Of a stretch of 64,000 bases of DNA, positions 1 through 9,318 are shown piece after piece; the stretch's first letter is position 1; the number at the start of each line of letters is the position of its first letter. The translations under genes and the position numbers were made by a program. The stretch comes from Rhodobacter sp. Har01 (lineage in GTDB: Bacteria > Pseudomonadota > Alphaproteobacteria > Rhodobacterales > Rhodobacteraceae), in contig NZ_JAJCTD010000006.1 of the NCBI RefSeq assembly GCF_020564565.1, positions 62,001 through 126,000 on the forward strand, given 5' to 3'. The notes below the pieces were generated by a model that did not search any database, was not told where the DNA came from, and was given only the letters and a program-made list of their open reading frames with translations.

Positions 1-329
1 CACTTGTCATCCGGCGCCTGAAGGATGGTTTCGTTCGAGCCGGTGCCGGCGTTGTTGAACAACAGCACTGCCCCGCCCATCTCGGCCGCCGCCTTGACCA
101 CGGCGGCGCAGCCTTCGGCGGTCGAGACATCGGCGGCGACCGACTGCGCCTCGGTGCCGAAATCGGCCAGGATGCGGGCGGCTTCGCCGGCGGCGCGGGC
201 GCCGTCACGCGCCGCGATCAGCACGCGGGCGCCTTCGCGGGCCAGCGTGCGGGAGGCGGCAAGGCCGATGCCGATGGAACCGCCCGAGATGACGGCGAGT
301 TTTCCGGTGAGTCCAAGATCCATGGTCAT
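1..329 (-). CDS. Short-chain dehydrogenase/reductase, 3' end cut by window
   Basis: The first 109 codons of an SDR-family oxidoreductase are visible and the gene runs off the left edge. The N-terminal nucleotide-binding motif reads SGGSIGIG (TGxxxGIG type) and the NNAG strand motif is present near the cut end, so this is a Rossmann NAD(P)H enzyme. The ATG at 329 shares ATGA with the stop of the preceding dehydrogenase gene, so it is translated with it as the last visible member of the polyol operon; the ATG two codons further on is an alternative. In the Rhodobacter sphaeroides operon the gene after smoS is the long-chain mannitol dehydrogenase mtlK; here it is a second SDR. Its substrate cannot be told from the sequence. 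Confidence 0.85.
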   Translation of the reverse strand, partial: MTMDLGLTGKLAVISGGSIGIGLAASRTLAREGARVLIAARDGARAAGEAARILADFGTEAQSVAADVSTAEGCAAVVKAAAEMGGAVLLFNNAGTGSNETILQAPDDK

Positions 330-1089
330 GCCATCCAGTTGCCGCCGTCCACGCCGAAGCACTGGGCGACGATGTATTTTGCCTCATCCGTGGCGAGGAA
401 GACCGCCATGCCGGTCAGGTCGGCGGCGGTGCCCATGCGGCCGAAGGGAACGGCGGCGCCGACCTCGCGCTTCTTCTGGCCCGGCGCCTTGCCTTCGTAT
501 CTGGCGAAGAAGGCGTCGACGCCGTCCCAGTGTTCGCCATCCACCACGCCGGGGGCGATGGCGTTGACGTTGATGCCGTGGCGGATCAGGTCCAGCCCGG
601 CGGATTGAGTCAGCGAGATGACGGCGGCCTTGGTGGCGCAGTAGACGGCCACCAGCCCCTCGCCGCGGCGGCCGGCCTGGCTGGCCATGTTGATGATGGT
701 GCCCTGCCCGCGCGGGATCATGTGGCGCGCGGCGGCCTGCAGACAGAACAGCGTGCCGGCAACGTTGACGGCGAACAGACGTTCATAATCGGCGCGGGTG
801 ATCTCGGCGATGGGCGCGGCGCTGAAGAGGGCTGCGTTGTTGATCAGGATATCCAGGTGGCCCATGCGGGTGACGGCCTCAGCAAAGGCGGCGTCAATGC
901 TGTCCTGGCGGGTGACGTCCAGCGCGATGGCATGGGCTTGCGGGCCGATGCTGTTCGCGGCCTTGCGGGCGGCGTCGATGGCGATGTCGGCGATGGCCAC
1001 CTGCGCGCCTTCGGCCACGTAAGCGCGGGCGAATTCCAGGCCAATGCCGCGGGCGGCGCCGGTGATCAGGGCGGTCTTGCCTTGCAGTC

Positions 1090-1093
<4 letters not shown>
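326..1093 (-). CDS. smoS: Sorbitol (L-iditol) 2-dehydrogenase, SDR family
   Basis: A 255-residue classical SDR expected to oxidise D-sorbitol/galactitol-type polyols with NAD+ in the cytoplasm. Visible are the TGAARGIG cofactor loop near residue 12, NNAA, the catalytic Ser/Tyr/Lys set (NMASQ, then YCATK) and a C-terminus ending GVDGGNWMA. The sequence closely resembles what I know of Rhodobacter SmoS. It overlaps the transporter ATPase gene by ATGA upstream and the second SDR by ATGA downstream, so it lies inside the polyol operon. The polyol call rests on context plus overall family resemblance; the exact polyol is inferred. Confidence 0.85.
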
Positions 1094-2085
<992 letters not shown>

Positions 2086-2092
2086 GTCTTCC

Positions 2093-2923
2093 TCACTTCA
2101 CCGCGCCGAAGGTCAGGCCGCGGACCAGTTGTTTCTGGCTGAACCAGCCCAGGATCAGGATCGGCGCGATGGCCATGGTCGAGGCCGCCGAAAGTTTCGC
2201 GTAGAACAGGCCCTGCGGTGCGGAAAAGCTGGCGATGAAGGCCGACAGGGGTGCTGCCTTGGTGGTGGTCAGGGTGATGGTCCAGAATGCCTCGTTCCAG
2301 GCCAGGATGACGTTCAGCAGCAGCGTCGACGCGATGCCGGGCAGCGCCATCGGCGTCAGCACATACAGGATTTCCGACCGCAGGCCGGCCCCGTCCATCC
2401 GCGCGGCTTCAAGGATTTCGCCGGGGATTTCCTTGAAGTAGGTGTAGAGCATCCAGGTGATGATCGGCAGGTTCATCAGCATCAGCGCCAGGATCAGGCC
2501 GGTCTTGGTGTCGAACAGGCCCAGCCGCTGGAACAAGAGGTAGATCGGGATCATCACCGCCACGGCGGGCATCATCTTGGTCGAGAGCATCCACATCAGC
2601 AGGTCCTTGGTGCGCTTGCCGGGCACGAAGGCCATGGCCCAGGCGGCAGGAATGGCGACGGCCAGGCCCAGAAGGGTGGAGCCGATCGAGATGACGACCG
2701 AGTTCCAGAAGAACCGCGGATAGTCCGAGCGCGCCCAGACCTCGGCATAGTTCTCCAGCGTCCAGCTGGCCGACAGCAGCTCTGGCGGGTTGGCCACGGC
2801 CGAGGCTTCGGTCTTGAAGCTGGTCAGGATCATCCACAGCACGGGGAAGAAGATCAGCAGCGCCACGCCCCAGGCGGCGAGGGTGGTCAGGATCATTCGG
2901 CGGGGGGATGAGGCGCGGGCCAT
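2093..2923 (-). CDS. smoG: Polyol ABC transporter permease (SmoG)
   Basis: A 276-residue inner-membrane permease of the MalG family. It has six predicted hydrophobic segments and, in the second half, a cytoplasmic EAA loop ([10 protein letters not shown]...PMALPGIAS) that docks to the SmoK ATPase. The N-terminus is short and basic before the first membrane span. GAGGAG precedes the ATG at a good distance. It sits between the MalF-type permease (10 bp away) and the ATPase gene, the usual order of this importer class. Confidence 0.9.
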   Translation of the reverse strand: MARASSPRRMILTTLAAWGVALLIFFPVLWMILTSFKTEASAVANPPELLSASWTLENYAEVWARSDYPRFFWNSVVISIGSTLLGLAVAIPAAWAMAFVPGKRTKDLLMWMLSTKMMPAVAVMIPIYLLFQRLGLFDTKTGLILALMLMNLPIITWMLYTYFKEIPGEILEAARMDGAGLRSEILYVLTPMALPGIASTLLLNVILAWNEAFWTITLTTTKAAPLSAFIASFSAPQGLFYAKLSAASTMAIAPILILGWFSQKQLVRGLTFGAVK

Positions 2924-2933
2924 CGGTGTCTCC

Positions 2934-3806
2934 TCACGCGTCCAGGTTCTTGCCGATGCCGCGCATCAGGAAGTAGGCGACGATGTTGGCCAGGATCACC
3001 GCGATGATCCCGCCGGCGGCGGCGCGGCCGATGTCCTTGGCGGCGATGGCCTGCTTGAAGATCATGTAGGGCAGCGTGGTGGACGCAGACCCAGGCCCGC
3101 CCTGGGTGGTGGTGAAGATCTCGCCGAAGATGCCCAAGAGGAAGATGGTCTGGATCAGGATGACCACGGTGATCGCCCGGGTCAGGTGCGGCAGGATGAT
3201 ATGGCGAAAGCGCGAGACGGCACCGGCGCCGTCCATTTCGGCCGCCTCAAGCTGTTCCGACGACAGCGATTGCAGCGCGGTGAGAAGGATGAGCGTGGCG
3301 AAGGGCAGCCATTCCCAGGAGACGATGCCGATGACCGACAGCATCGGGTAATTCTCAAGGAACAGGATCGGTTGCGCGCCGAAGCCGCGGGCGAAGGCAG
3401 CGAACAGCCCGTTCTGCGGGTGCATGAACAGGTTTTCCCAGATCGAGGCGGCGACGGGCGGCATCACGAAGAAGGGCGCGATGACCAGGATGCGCAGCAC
3501 GCCCTGCCCCTTGACAGGCTGGTCGATGAGAAGGGCAATCAGCGTGCCCAGGACCACCGTGATCACCAGCACGCCGCCGACCAGGGCGAGGGTGTTGAAG
3601 ATCGCCAGCCAGAAGTCGGGCGAATTCAGGAACCAGGTGTAGTTGTCGAAGCTGGTCCAGCGGGTCCGGTCCGGCGTGAGCAGCCGATAGAACCGGAACG
3701 AGTAATACAGAGTCATCGCCAGCGGAACGATCATCCAGACAAACAGCAGGATGACCGATGGGGCAACCATCAGGCGCGCGGCCAGACGGGTGGAATGCGT
3801 GGACAT
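2934..3806 (-). CDS. smoF: Polyol ABC transporter permease (SmoF)
   Basis: A 290-residue MalF-type permease with about six membrane segments and the EAA motif (EAAEMDGAGAVSRFRHIILP). It pairs with SmoG to form the channel. An ATG five codons upstream is possible, but the ATG at 3806 has GGAG eight bases before it and gives the family-like start MSTHSTRLAARLM, so I chose it. The gene follows the binding-protein gene after a 108-bp gap with two hairpins, which would be expected to lower its expression relative to the binding protein. Confidence 0.9.
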   Translation of the reverse strand: MSTHSTRLAARLMVAPSVILLFVWMIVPLAMTLYYSFRFYRLLTPDRTRWTSFDNYTWFLNSPDFWLAIFNTLALVGGVLVITVVLGTLIALLIDQPVKGQGVLRILVIAPFFVMPPVAASIWENLFMHPQNGLFAAFARGFGAQPILFLENYPMLSVIGIVSWEWLPFATLILLTALQSLSSEQLEAAEMDGAGAVSRFRHIILPHLTRAITVVILIQTIFLLGIFGEIFTTTQGGPGSASTTLPYMIFKQAIAAKDIGRAAAGGIIAVILANIVAYFLMRGIGKNLDA

Positions 3807-3841
3807 GGCTCGGGTCTCCAAAGGCCAGGGGGCCGGGCCGA

Positions 3842-3903
3842 GCTTGCGGGCCGCAAAGGACCCGCAAGCCGGGAGGACGCCTTGGGCCGGCCGGAACCGG
3901 CCC
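3842..3903 (-). promoter_or_regulatory. Two intergenic hairpins between smoE and smoF
   Basis: The gap holds two consecutive inverted repeats. The first has perfect 9-bp arms (GCTTGCGGG/CCCGCAAGC, 3842-3850 and 3861-3869, 10-nt loop). The second has 7-bp arms (GGGCCGG/CCGGCCC, 3884-3890 and 3897-3903, 6-nt loop). No T-run follows either on the minus strand, so these look like mRNA-stabilising or attenuating structures rather than full terminators. Such structures after a binding-protein gene are a known way to make more binding protein than permease. Confidence 0.6.
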
Positions 3904-3914
3904 GGCGCGTTTGC

Positions 3915-5225
3915 CTACTGGATGTAGCCCGAGGCCTTCATCTCGTCGGTGACGGCGGTCTGGGCTTCGGCCAGCGCCTCATCGGCGGTCTTCTGGCCCG
4001 CAAGTGCTGCCGAGAAGATTTCACCCACGGTGGTGCCGAGACCCTGGAATTCCGGGATCGCCACGAACTGCACGCCGACATAGGGCACCGGCTTGACAGT
4101 CGGCGCGTTCGGATCGGCCGAGTTGATCGAATCCAGTGTCATCTTGGCGAACGGGACCTTGGCGTATTCCTCATTGGCGTAGAGCGAGGAGCGCGTTCCC
4201 GGCGGCACGTTGGCCCAGCCTTCCTTGCTGGCGACCAGCGCCAGATAGTCCTTGTTCGTGGCCCAGTTGATGAAGGCCTTGGCGGCATCCTGCTTCTGGC
4301 TGGATGCCGGAATCGCCAGCGACCAGGCCCAGAGCCAGTTGCCACGCTTGCCCAACCCGTTGTCGGGGGCCAGGGCGAAGCCCACCTTGTCGGCCACGGT
4401 GCTGTCCTTGCCGGTGACGAAGCTGGCGGCCACGGTGGCGTCGATCCACATGCCGCACTTGCCTTGTTGGAACAGCGTCAGGTTTTCGTTGAAGCCGTTG
4501 TTGCTGGCGCCGGGCGGGCCGTAATTGTTCATCAGGTTCAGATAGAAGTCGAGTGTCGCCTTCCATTCCGGCTGGTCGAACTGCGGCATCCAGGCCTCGT
4601 CGAACCAGCGCGCGCCGAACGAGTTGGACATGGCCGTCAGGAAGGCCATGTTCTCGCCCCAGCCGGCCTTGCCACGCAGGCAGACGCCGTAGACGCCGGT
4701 CTCGGTGTTGGTCATCGCCTTGGCGGCGGTCTCGATGTCGGCCCAGGTCGGCGCGTCGGGCATGGTCAGGCCGGCGGCTTCCATCAGGTCGGTGCGATAC
4801 ATCACCATCGAGCTTTCGCCATAGAACGGCGAGGCCATCAGGTTTCCGTCAACCGTCAGGCCGCCACGGATGGCGGGCAAGAGGTCATCCACGTCGTATT
4901 CGGCGGGCAGGTCGTTGAGGCTGACCAGCCAGCCCTGCTTGCCCCAGATCGGAACCTCGTAGGTGCCGATGGTCAGCACGTCATACTGGCCGCCGCCGGT
5001 GGCGATGTCGGTGGTGACGTTCTGGCGCAGGACGTTTTCCTCAAGCGTCACCCATTCGACCTTGATGTCGGGGTTCTTGGCATAGAAGTCGTCCATCAGA
5101 CCCTGCATGCGGATCATGTCGCCATTGTTCACGGTGGCGACGGTGATGGTGGTTTCGGCCATCGCAGCGCCGGACAGCGCAAGCAAAGCCGTCGCGCCCA
5201 TTAGCGCGCGCAGCGATACAGTCAT
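3915..5225 (-). CDS. smoE: Polyol ABC transporter substrate-binding protein
   Basis: A 436-residue family 1 extracellular solute-binding protein. Residues 1-23 are a signal peptide ending in AMA-E. The mature protein has the two-lobed architecture of the maltose-binding class, with the pattern YGES...YRTDL near residue 120 and many aromatic residues typical of sugar sites. It delivers sorbitol/mannitol to SmoFG in the periplasm. GGGAGG precedes the ATG and the gene is first in the transport part of the operon, directly downstream of a SorC-type operator and promoter. It resembles Rhodobacter SmoE in length and sequence. Confidence 0.9.
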   Translation of the reverse strand: MTVSLRALMGATALLALSGAAMAETTITVATVNNGDMIRMQGLMDDFYAKNPDIKVEWVTLEENVLRQNVTTDIATGGGQYDVLTIGTYEVPIWGKQGWLVSLNDLPAEYDVDDLLPAIRGGLTVDGNLMASPFYGESSMVMYRTDLMEAAGLTMPDAPTWADIETAAKAMTNTETGVYGVCLRGKAGWGENMAFLTAMSNSFGARWFDEAWMPQFDQPEWKATLDFYLNLMNNYGPPGASNNGFNENLTLFQQGKCGMWIDATVAASFVTGKDSTVADKVGFALAPDNGLGKRGNWLWAWSLAIPASSQKQDAAKAFINWATNKDYLALVASKEGWANVPPGTRSSLYANEEYAKVPFAKMTLDSINSADPNAPTVKPVPYVGVQFVAIPEFQGLGTTVGEIFSAALAGQKTADEALAEAQTAVTDEMKASGYIQ

Positions 5226-5247
5226 GGTTTCCTCCCTTGGCAGCGAT

Positions 5248-5300
5248 TGAGCATTTCATCGCCTACCGAAAAAATGCTCACCCAAATGCCGAATCGTCAA
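5248..5300 (-). promoter_or_regulatory. Promoter and operator of the polyol operon
   Basis: Upstream of smoE a perfect 9-bp inverted repeat TGAGCATTT/AAATGCTCA spans 5248-5256 and 5272-5280 with a 15-bp spacer. A TTGACG hexamer lies just upstream (5300-5295 on the minus strand), so the dyad covers the expected -10 and start region. This is a convincing binding site for the SorC-family regulator encoded next door. Promoter hexamers are inferred; the dyad is directly visible. Confidence 0.6.
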
Positions 5301-5359
5301 GCGTGTTCTTCACGCTCCGTTACAAATCCGTGCAGACGGGTGCGTTTGTTGGGCAGAAC

Positions 5360-6325
5360 TCAGCCGGCCAGCGCCAGAACGGCGCGCGCAGTGGGCTCGT
5401 CTGTCACCAGACCGTTGACAATGCGTGAGGTCAGGGCCCCGACGATGGCGGGCGCCTTGGTCTCGCCCGCTGCGATGCCGATGGCCGGACGGTCAAGGCC
5501 AGGGTCCACCCGCACGCCGCCGGTGCGGCGGTTGGTGCCGAGGTCAAGGTAGCGTCCGGCGCGGTCGAAGACCCAGCCGGCCACCTCGCCCGCCGCGCCG
5601 GCGGCCTGCATCTCATCAAGTTCGGCGCGGGAAACGAAGCCGTCCTTCAACAGTGGCGCGTCTTCGGACATCTGGCCGATGCCGACAAAGATCACATCCG
5701 CCCGCTGTGCCAGTTCGACCACCTTCTTCACCGGCGGCAGGGCGTGAAATGCATCGTTCTCTTCCGGCGTCGTGCTGATCACCGGCACCGGCATCGGGTA
5801 ATGCGGCGCGTGCACCTTGTCGGCCAGCCGCATCACCACGTCGAAGAAGCTGGCCGAACCGTCCGGAGCAATGTTGCCGATCAGCGAGACCAGGCGATGA
5901 TGCTCGGCCACGATGCCATCGGTCAGTGCGTCCACCATGCCGCGCATCGCCCGGCCGGTGCCCAGAGCCAGCACCAGCGGCCTGTCCATCCTCAGGAAGC
6001 GCTCGAACTCGGCCGCGGCGGTGGGGGCGATGCTGCGCACGCCGTCGCCGCCAGGCCCCAGGCCGGGCGACACCCGACATCGTTGCAGCCCGAACCGGGC
6101 GGTCAGCGCATGTTCAAGATCAAGGCAGGCGCCGATGCGGTGGTTCAGCCGGACATGGATCAGCCCTTCCGCCATGGCGCGAGACACCAGGCGCTGCGCA
6201 CGCTGGCGGCTGACCCCCAGATCCTGGGCGATCTGGTCCTGCGTCAGGCCGCCGACGTAGTACAGCCAGCCGGCCCGGGCGGCTTCGTCCTGCAAGCTGG
6301 GTTCGGGATCGGGGCGGCTGCTCAT
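5360..6325 (-). CDS. smoC: SorC/DeoR-family sugar-responsive transcriptional regulator
   Basis: A 321-residue regulator. The N-terminal helix-turn-helix (near residues 28-55, LTQDQIAQDLGVSRQRAQRL) is followed by the SorC sugar-binding domain with its GTG motif (LALGTGRAMRG) and the GIGQM loop. It most likely senses a phosphorylated or free polyol and controls the smoEFGK-S operon through the dyad at 5248-5280. Its ATG overlaps the stop of the upstream HAD phosphatase gene (ATGA), so the two are co-translated. The operator lies in the 134-bp gap to smoE. Confidence 0.85.
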   Translation of the reverse strand: MSSRPDPEPSLQDEAARAGWLYYVGGLTQDQIAQDLGVSRQRAQRLVSRAMAEGLIHVRLNHRIGACLDLEHALTARFGLQRCRVSPGLGPGGDGVRSIAPTAAAEFERFLRMDRPLVLALGTGRAMRGMVDALTDGIVAEHHRLVSLIGNIAPDGSASFFDVVMRLADKVHAPHYPMPVPVISTTPEENDAFHALPPVKKVVELAQRADVIFVGIGQMSEDAPLLKDGFVSRAELDEMQAAGAAGEVAGWVFDRAGRYLDLGTNRRTGGVRVDPGLDRPAIGIAAGETKAPAIVGALTSRIVNGLVTDEPTARAVLALAG

Positions 6326-6990
6326 GGGGGTCCCGTCATGGTTGGGTCAATCTGGAAGAAATCGGCAAAGGAATCAAACCGGCGGTGCGGGCGGGCGTCC
6401 TCGGTCTCTTGCGCGTCGGTTCCGCGCAGGTGGCTGCCGCCGGTAAAACGCCAGACCTGCATCCCTGCCGCAAGGCCCGCGCGCAGGCCGGTCAGGCTGT
6501 CCTCGATCACCAGTGTCCGTGCCGCGTCGGCGCCACAGACGCGGGCCGCATGCAGGAACAGGTCTGGCGCGGGCTTGCCGTTCGCCACCATCGAGGCGGT
6601 GAACAACCGAGGCCCGACCAGATCGCCCAGGCCCACAAGCCGCAGCGACATCTCGGCCCGCTTCGGGCTGGAGGAGGTGGCGACGCAGAACGGCACCCGC
6701 AGCCGGTCCAGCACTCCCTTTACCTGCGGCATGATCCGCAACTCGCGCTCGAAGGCGGCCAGCAGGCGGGTGCGGTAGTCGGCTTCAAAGGCGGTCGGCA
6801 GGTCCAGGCCAAAGTCTTGCCGGATGGTGGCCATCACGGTGGGGTAGCTGCGGCCCAGGAAATGCCGGGCCACATAGGGCAGGTCGATCCGTACGCCCAG
6901 GTCGGCCAGCGCCTCGACCAGCATGGTGGCGGATATGATCTCGCTGTCGATCAGCACTCCGTCGCAATCGAAGATGACCAGATCCAGCAC
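6322..6990 (-). CDS. HAD-superfamily phosphatase (phosphoglycolate phosphatase-like)
   Basis: A 222-residue haloacid dehalogenase subfamily IA hydrolase. Motif I is DCDGVLIDSE at residues 8-17 (nucleophile and acid/base Asp), motif II is the Ser of ATSSSPKR, motif III is the Lys of NGKPAPD and motif IV is VIEDSLTG. A helical cap sits between I and II. Start is GTG at 6990 with GAGGG just upstream. It is first in the polyol regulator operon, overlapping smoC by ATGA, so a sugar-phosphate or polyol-phosphate substrate is plausible but not shown by the sequence. Confidence 0.8.
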   Translation of the reverse strand: MLDLVIFDCDGVLIDSEIISATMLVEALADLGVRIDLPYVARHFLGRSYPTVMATIRQDFGLDLPTAFEADYRTRLLAAFERELRIMPQVKGVLDRLRVPFCVATSSSPKRAEMSLRLVGLGDLVGPRLFTASMVANGKPAPDLFLHAARVCGADAARTLVIEDSLTGLRAGLAAGMQVWRFTGGSHLRGTDAQETEDARPHRRFDSFADFFQIDPTMTGPP

Positions 6991-7050
6991 GTTTCCCTCG
7001 GCGCAGCTTGCGCGGCAGCTAATCAGACTGTCCCGGGAATGGACAGACCA

Positions 7051-7845
7051 TCAGGCGCGCAGCTGGTTCAGGATCGCGCCATGCAGCGCCGGCGGCGCGG
7101 CGATCACGCCGGGCGCACGGGGATGCGGCGCGTTGAAGCGAAGCGGGGCACCGGAGCGGTCGGTCACCCGGCAGCCGGCACGTTCGGCGATCAGGCTGCC
7201 GGCGGCGATGTCCCATTCCCAGGCCTCGCGGAAGGTGAACATCGCGTCATGCCGCCCCTCGGCCACGCGGCACAGCCGCCAGGCCAGCGAGGTGCGGAAG
7301 CTGCGCTTGAGGTCAGGCACGCCGCCGGGCCAATGCTCGGGCGCCATCGCGGCACGGGTGGCCAGCACGTCGGCGCCGGTCAGGTCGGTGCGTTGGCTGA
7401 CCGCAACCGGCGCGCCGTTGCGGCTGGCCGGGCCGCCGGTGATCGCGGCATAGGTCAGGCCGCGCGCCGGCAGATGCACCAAGGCCGCGGTCACCGCGCC
7501 AGCGCTTGCCACGGCCAGCGAAACGGCGAAGCCGTCTTCGCCGGCCAGGAAGGCGCGGGTGCCGTCGATCGGATCGACGACGAAGACCTGATCGCAGGCC
7601 AGCCGGGCGAGGTCGTCAGGGGTTTCCTCGGACAGCCAGCCATAGCCGGGCCGGGCGTTGCACAGCCATTCCTTGAGGATGGCGTCCACCGCCAGGTCGG
7701 CCTCGGACACCGGGCCGTGGTCTCCGCCCTTGTCCCAGGCCTTGGGGTTGCGCTGCCAGAACGACATCGCCACGCGGCCCGCCTCGGCCGCAGCTTCGGC
7801 CAGAAGTGCCAGGTCGGCCTCGGGCGTGGTGTCAGGCGCCGGCAA
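7051..7845 (-). CDS. cysQ: Inositol-monophosphatase family 3'(2'),5'-bisphosphate nucleotidase (CysQ-like)
   Basis: A 264-residue lithium-sensitive Mg2+-dependent phosphatase. The metal ligands are seen in order: the Glu of SEE near residue 73, the DPIDGT motif near 93 and WDIAAG near 212. Family members hydrolyse PAP/PAPS or inositol monophosphate. The only possible start is TTG at 7845, because an in-frame TGA lies two codons upstream and no ATG or GTG follows for many codons; it overlaps the 3' end of pmbA by 14 bp, so translation is probably coupled and weak. Exact substrate is uncertain between PAP and other small phosphates. Confidence 0.8.
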   Translation of the reverse strand: MPAPDTTPEADLALLAEAAAEAGRVAMSFWQRNPKAWDKGGDHGPVSEADLAVDAILKEWLCNARPGYGWLSEETPDDLARLACDQVFVVDPIDGTRAFLAGEDGFAVSLAVASAGAVTAALVHLPARGLTYAAITGGPASRNGAPVAVSQRTDLTGADVLATRAAMAPEHWPGGVPDLKRSFRTSLAWRLCRVAEGRHDAMFTFREAWEWDIAAGSLIAERAGCRVTDRSGAPLRFNAPHPRAPGVIAAPPALHGAILNQLRA

Positions 7846-9178
7846 GGGTCATCCCGTCAATCAGGATCGAGGGCACCCGCAGCGTCAGGTGCGACCGCGC
7901 GTCGTTCGCCGGCACGATGCGCAAGAGCATGTCGCGGAGGTTGCCGGCCACGGTGCATTCGTTCACCGGATGCGAGATGCGGCCGTTCTCGACCCAGAAC
8001 CCCGAGGCGCCGCGGGAATAGTCGCCGGTGGTGGGGTTGATGGTCTGGCCGATCATGCCGCAGATCAGCAGGCCTGTGCCCATCGCGGCCAAGAGGTCGT
8101 CGCGCGACTGGGCGCCCTGGGTCAGATCGACATTGGTGGTCGAGGGCGAGGGCGGCGCGGTGGGGCCGCGGCTGGCATTCGCGGTGGATTGCAGGCCCAG
8201 CCGGCGGGCGGTGGCAAGGTCCAGCACCCAGGTTTGCAGCACGCCGTCCTGCACCAGCGCCTTGGCCCGCGTCGGCAGGCCCTCGGCGTCGAACGGGCGC
8301 GAGGCGCCGCTGCGCGGACGCAGCGGGTCCTCGGTCAGCCACAGGCCGGCGGGCAGAACCTGTTGCCCCATCAGCCCGCGCGCCCAGCTGGCGCCTCGGG
8401 CAATGGCGCTGCCATTGATCGCCGACAGCAGGTGGCCGATCAGGCTGGAAGCGACCCGTTCGTCATAGACCACCGGAAAGCGGCCGGTCGGCGGCTTGAC
8501 GGCGCCAAGGCGGGCGTGCGCCCGTTCGGCGGCCAGGCGACCCATCGCCTCAAGGTCGGGCAGGTCGGCGCCGTGGGTGCGGGTCTCGCCGGCCCAGTCA
8601 CGTTCCATCCCCGTGCCAGAGCCACAGAAGGCGGTGACACTGCGGGAATGGCTGGTGCGGGCATGGCCGCCGGCAAAGCCGTTCGACTGCGCCAGGAACA
8701 CCTCGCGGCGCGAAAAGGCGGCAGTGGCCTCGGCCTGGGCCACGCCGCCGGCCGCCATCGCCGCGCCGTCCAGAGCGCGGGCGGCCTGTTCCAGCGCTGC
8801 GGGCAAAGGGTCGGGCGCCGGATCACAAAGGTCGAGGGCGGCCAGGTCCCAGCCGCGGGCGGTCTGGTCGGGGTCGGCCAGGCCGGCGGACGGATCTTGC
8901 GGCGCCTCGCGCGCCATGGCGACGGCGCGTTCCGCCAGGGCGGCGAGGGTGGCCGGCGCGATGTCCGAAGCCGAGACGCAGGCCTGCCGCCCGCCGATCA
9001 GCACGCGCAGGCCGACCTCGGTGCCTTCCGAACGCTCGGCCTGTTCCAGCCGGCCCTGACGGTAGTCGATGTTCAGCGCGGCGTCGGTGACGGCCAGGGC
9101 ATCGGCCGATTCGGCCCCGGCCTTGCGGGCGGCGTCCAGAAGCGCGGCGGCAAGGTCCGGCAGGGCGGGGGTGGGCAT
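7832..9178 (-). CDS. pmbA: TldE/PmbA-family metalloprotease subunit
   Basis: A 448-residue protein of the TldD/PmbA (U62) family. TldE pairs with TldD to make a cytoplasmic Zn protease known for microcin maturation and CcdA turnover. Family hallmarks visible are the N-terminal coil (ADALAVTDAALNIDYRQGRLE), the core GLQSTANASRG near residue 330 and the C-terminal FWVENGRISHPVNECTVAGN block. It lacks the HExxH of TldD, so it is the E subunit. AAGGAG lies ten bases before the ATG. No tldD is in this window. It overlaps the cysQ-like gene downstream. Confidence 0.88.
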   Translation of the reverse strand: MPTPALPDLAAALLDAARKAGAESADALAVTDAALNIDYRQGRLEQAERSEGTEVGLRVLIGGRQACVSASDIAPATLAALAERAVAMAREAPQDPSAGLADPDQTARGWDLAALDLCDPAPDPLPAALEQAARALDGAAMAAGGVAQAEATAAFSRREVFLAQSNGFAGGHARTSHSRSVTAFCGSGTGMERDWAGETRTHGADLPDLEAMGRLAAERAHARLGAVKPPTGRFPVVYDERVASSLIGHLLSAINGSAIARGASWARGLMGQQVLPAGLWLTEDPLRPRSGASRPFDAEGLPTRAKALVQDGVLQTWVLDLATARRLGLQSTANASRGPTAPPSPSTTNVDLTQGAQSRDDLLAAMGTGLLICGMIGQTINPTTGDYSRGASGFWVENGRISHPVNECTVAGNLRDMLLRIVPANDARSHLTLRVPSILIDGMTLAGA

Positions 9179-9273
9179 CGGCGGCAGGCTCCTTCGCGAC
9201 GGCGCGGGTTGGGTGTCAGGTAGTCTGCCCGGCGCCGGGCCGCAAGGCGACGGCCCGTCAGGAAGAAAGCACA

Positions 9274-9301
9274 GGCGGGGCGCCGGCGACAGCGCCCCGC
9301 C
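9274..9301 (-). terminator. Rho-independent terminator of the DUF2125 gene
   Basis: A perfect 10-bp stem (GGCGGGGCGC/GCGCCCCGCC) with an 8-nt loop lies 18 bases past the stop of the DUF2125 gene. Read on the minus strand it is followed by a T-rich stretch (TGTGCTTTCTTCC), the form of an intrinsic terminator. It separates that gene from the pmbA-cysQ pair. Confidence 0.75.
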
Positions 9302-9318
9302 CCGGTCTGTTCAGCGGA

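Noticed and set aside
2790..5204. Very long open frame on the plus strand opposite smoE-smoF-smoG
   Set aside because: It is antisense to three well-supported transporter genes and encodes Gly/Arg/His-rich sequence with no domain; it is a GC3 shadow.
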